Positions 63,175 through 64,000 of a DNA stretch of 64,000 nucleotides are shown in pieces. The translations under genes were made by a program, and so were the position numbers. The notes beneath the pieces are model-generated. The model made no database searches. It was not told where the DNA came from and was given only the letters and a program-made list of their open reading frames with translations. The stretch is taken from contig CACYQN010000009.1 in NCBI GenBank assembly GCA_902776565.1, forward strand, positions 13,036-77,035, written 5' to 3'. Within the stretch, counting starts at the first letter, position 1. Each line of letters opens with the position of its first letter. This stretch comes from an uncultured Bacteroidia bacterium (GTDB taxonomy: Bacteria > Bacteroidota > Bacteroidia > Bacteroidales > ML635J-15).

Positions 63175-64000
63175 CTAAATATCATTTGTTCGTTTTTGTT
63201 TCCTGTAATGCAACACTATTGCCCCGACAATTAGCAGAACCAGAACAGCAGATGCAATCATCTCGACTTTTTCCCACTTATTGAATGTCGGTGCTTCGTT
63301 GCGAAATTCAACTGTATGTTCTCCTGACGGAATTTCCATTGCTCTCAACAAATAATTTGCCCTTACATATTCAGCCGGATTTCCATCAATGTATGCACGC
63401 CAATCAGCACTATAATAAATTTCAGAAAATACAGCCAACGCATAATTGTTTGTACGCACAGAATATTTACGCAAATTTGGATTATAAGGTTTCTCAGCAA
63501 CCAAAGAAATTTCCGCCGTTGAGTCATGCACATAATTTGCCGACAATCCGCAAAATTCATTTTTGTTTACGATTGCCTTGTTTTTTAGATTCTCGTCATT
63601 TAGAGCCAAAATTTCCTCGTTGGCACAATCTACAAATTTTACAGAATCCACAAACCAGGCGTTTCCGTATGCATCGGCATTTCTCCGAACCTGATATTTG
63701 CCATCCTTAAATTTTAGGAAATATCTGATATTCAGCATGTTCATTACATTTTTGTTGTAATGTGCCAGATAAAATTCTATAACATCCTGATAACGCGCAA
63801 GTTTCACACCGCTATAACCGCCAGCCGAATGATGAAACGCCGATGTGCGTGCATCGTTGAAAGCCGACCCATATTTGGGCTTTATGTTGAACACACGATA
63901 GTCAACATCGTTGTTCTCGGCAGCCATCTGGTAAATCTGCTTGTCACCATCGTCGGGCTTAAAGTCCAACGAACTCTCCTTCACATACTTATCCTCATTA
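63175..64000 (-). CDS. YfhO-like membrane protein, C-terminal part
   Basis: The frame runs off the right edge of the window (the codons AAT GAG GAT AAG TAT precede the first GTG), so the gene is partial at its 5' end. The visible 275 residues contain DYRVFNIKPKYGSAFNDARTSAFHHSAGGYSGVKLARYQDVIEF, NMLNIRYFLKF, PNLRKYSVRTNN and VFSEIYYSADWRAYIDGNPAEYVRANYLLRAMEIPSGEHTVEFRNEAP, as in the extracytoplasmic domain of YfhO/DUF-type GT-C-like proteins. One membrane helix lies near the C-terminus (residues about 245-262) and a basic tail follows. Relatives are implicated in glycosylation of cell-wall polymers; the substrate here is unknown. Confidence 0.85.
   Translation of the reverse strand, partial: NEDKYVKESSLDFKPDDGDKQIYQMAAENNDVDYRVFNIKPKYGSAFNDARTSAFHHSAGGYSGVKLARYQDVIEFYLAHYNKNVMNMLNIRYFLKFKDGKYQVRRNADAYGNAWFVDSVKFVDCANEEILALNDENLKNKAIVNKNEFCGLSANYVHDSTAEISLVAEKPYNPNLRKYSVRTNNYALAVFSEIYYSADWRAYIDGNPAEYVRANYLLRAMEIPSGEHTVEFRNEAPTFNKWEKVEMIASAVLVLLIVGAIVLHYRKQKRTNDI

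Overview
The window reads as chromosomal DNA of an anaerobic member of the Bacteroidota, most likely order Bacteroidales. The reasons are: two secreted proteins ending in a type IX secretion C-terminal sorting domain, BspA-type leucine-rich repeats, a TonB-dependent receptor with a carboxypeptidase-like N-terminal domain, a KorAB-type 2-oxoacid:ferredoxin oxidoreductase, HydF ([FeFe]-hydrogenase maturation), the rsmD/DUF3822 pair, and many TAnnTTTG (-7) promoter boxes, some with TTTG at a spacing of about 19 nt. The DNA is moderately AT-rich. No rRNA gene, cas gene, transposase or phage gene was found.

Layout. 0-7.3 kb: arginine deiminase, then a small islet of two unrecognised proteins bracketed by 16-bp direct repeats, a 289-bp MITE-like insertion flanked by 26-bp direct repeats, a leucine-rich-repeat protein without signal peptide, and an 86-bp tandem repeat. 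7.3-12.3 kb: gyrB and korAB. 12.6-14.5 kb: a CRISPR array of 21 repeat positions in two modules, with no cas genes in the window and with three related short inserts placed at the same internal point of the repeat. 14.7-22 kb: a type IX-secreted CUB/Ig-like protein, ridA, a fucose-isomerase-like protein, and an overlapping TPR histidine kinase/LuxR response regulator pair. 22-31.7 kb: a collinear set of a GT2/polyprenyl-transferase-like fusion, GNAT, pepP, cmk, ispH, cdd, an exported unknown and two glycosyltransferases, closed by a terminator and an opposing tRNA(CAT). 31.9-38 kb: SRPBCC protein, topB, rsmD/DUF3822/unknown membrane protein, RecD-like helicase. 38-43.8 kb (minus): a surface-polysaccharide operon (Wzz-like, flippase, polymerase, two GT4). 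43.8-47.3 kb: NAD synthase whose glutaminase cysteine appears to be glycine, hydF, and a hotdog thioesterase. 47.4-51.2 kb: a second, secreted BspA-like protein and an EVE-like/HNH nuclease. 51.2-52 kb: a structured-RNA candidate and degenerate repeats. 52-60 kb (minus): DUF349, TonB-dependent receptor, pyrG and yidC in one tightly packed operon. 60.2-64 kb: DciA-like, hutI, a lipoprotein and the C-terminal part of a YfhO-like membrane protein cut by the window edge.

How the genes fit together: most are core housekeeping genes. The themes are fermentative or anaerobic metabolism (korAB, hydF, arcA, hutI), surface glycan assembly (the minus-strand Wzx/Wzy-like cluster plus three glycosyltransferases in the 22-32 kb set, one of which carries a transferase-like membrane domain) and protein export (yidC, type IX cargo). 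The accessory interest is in the repeats: the remodelled CRISPR locus, the MITE-like insertion and the hairpin RNA candidate upstream of the HNH gene. Functions come from reading the translations; no database search was run.
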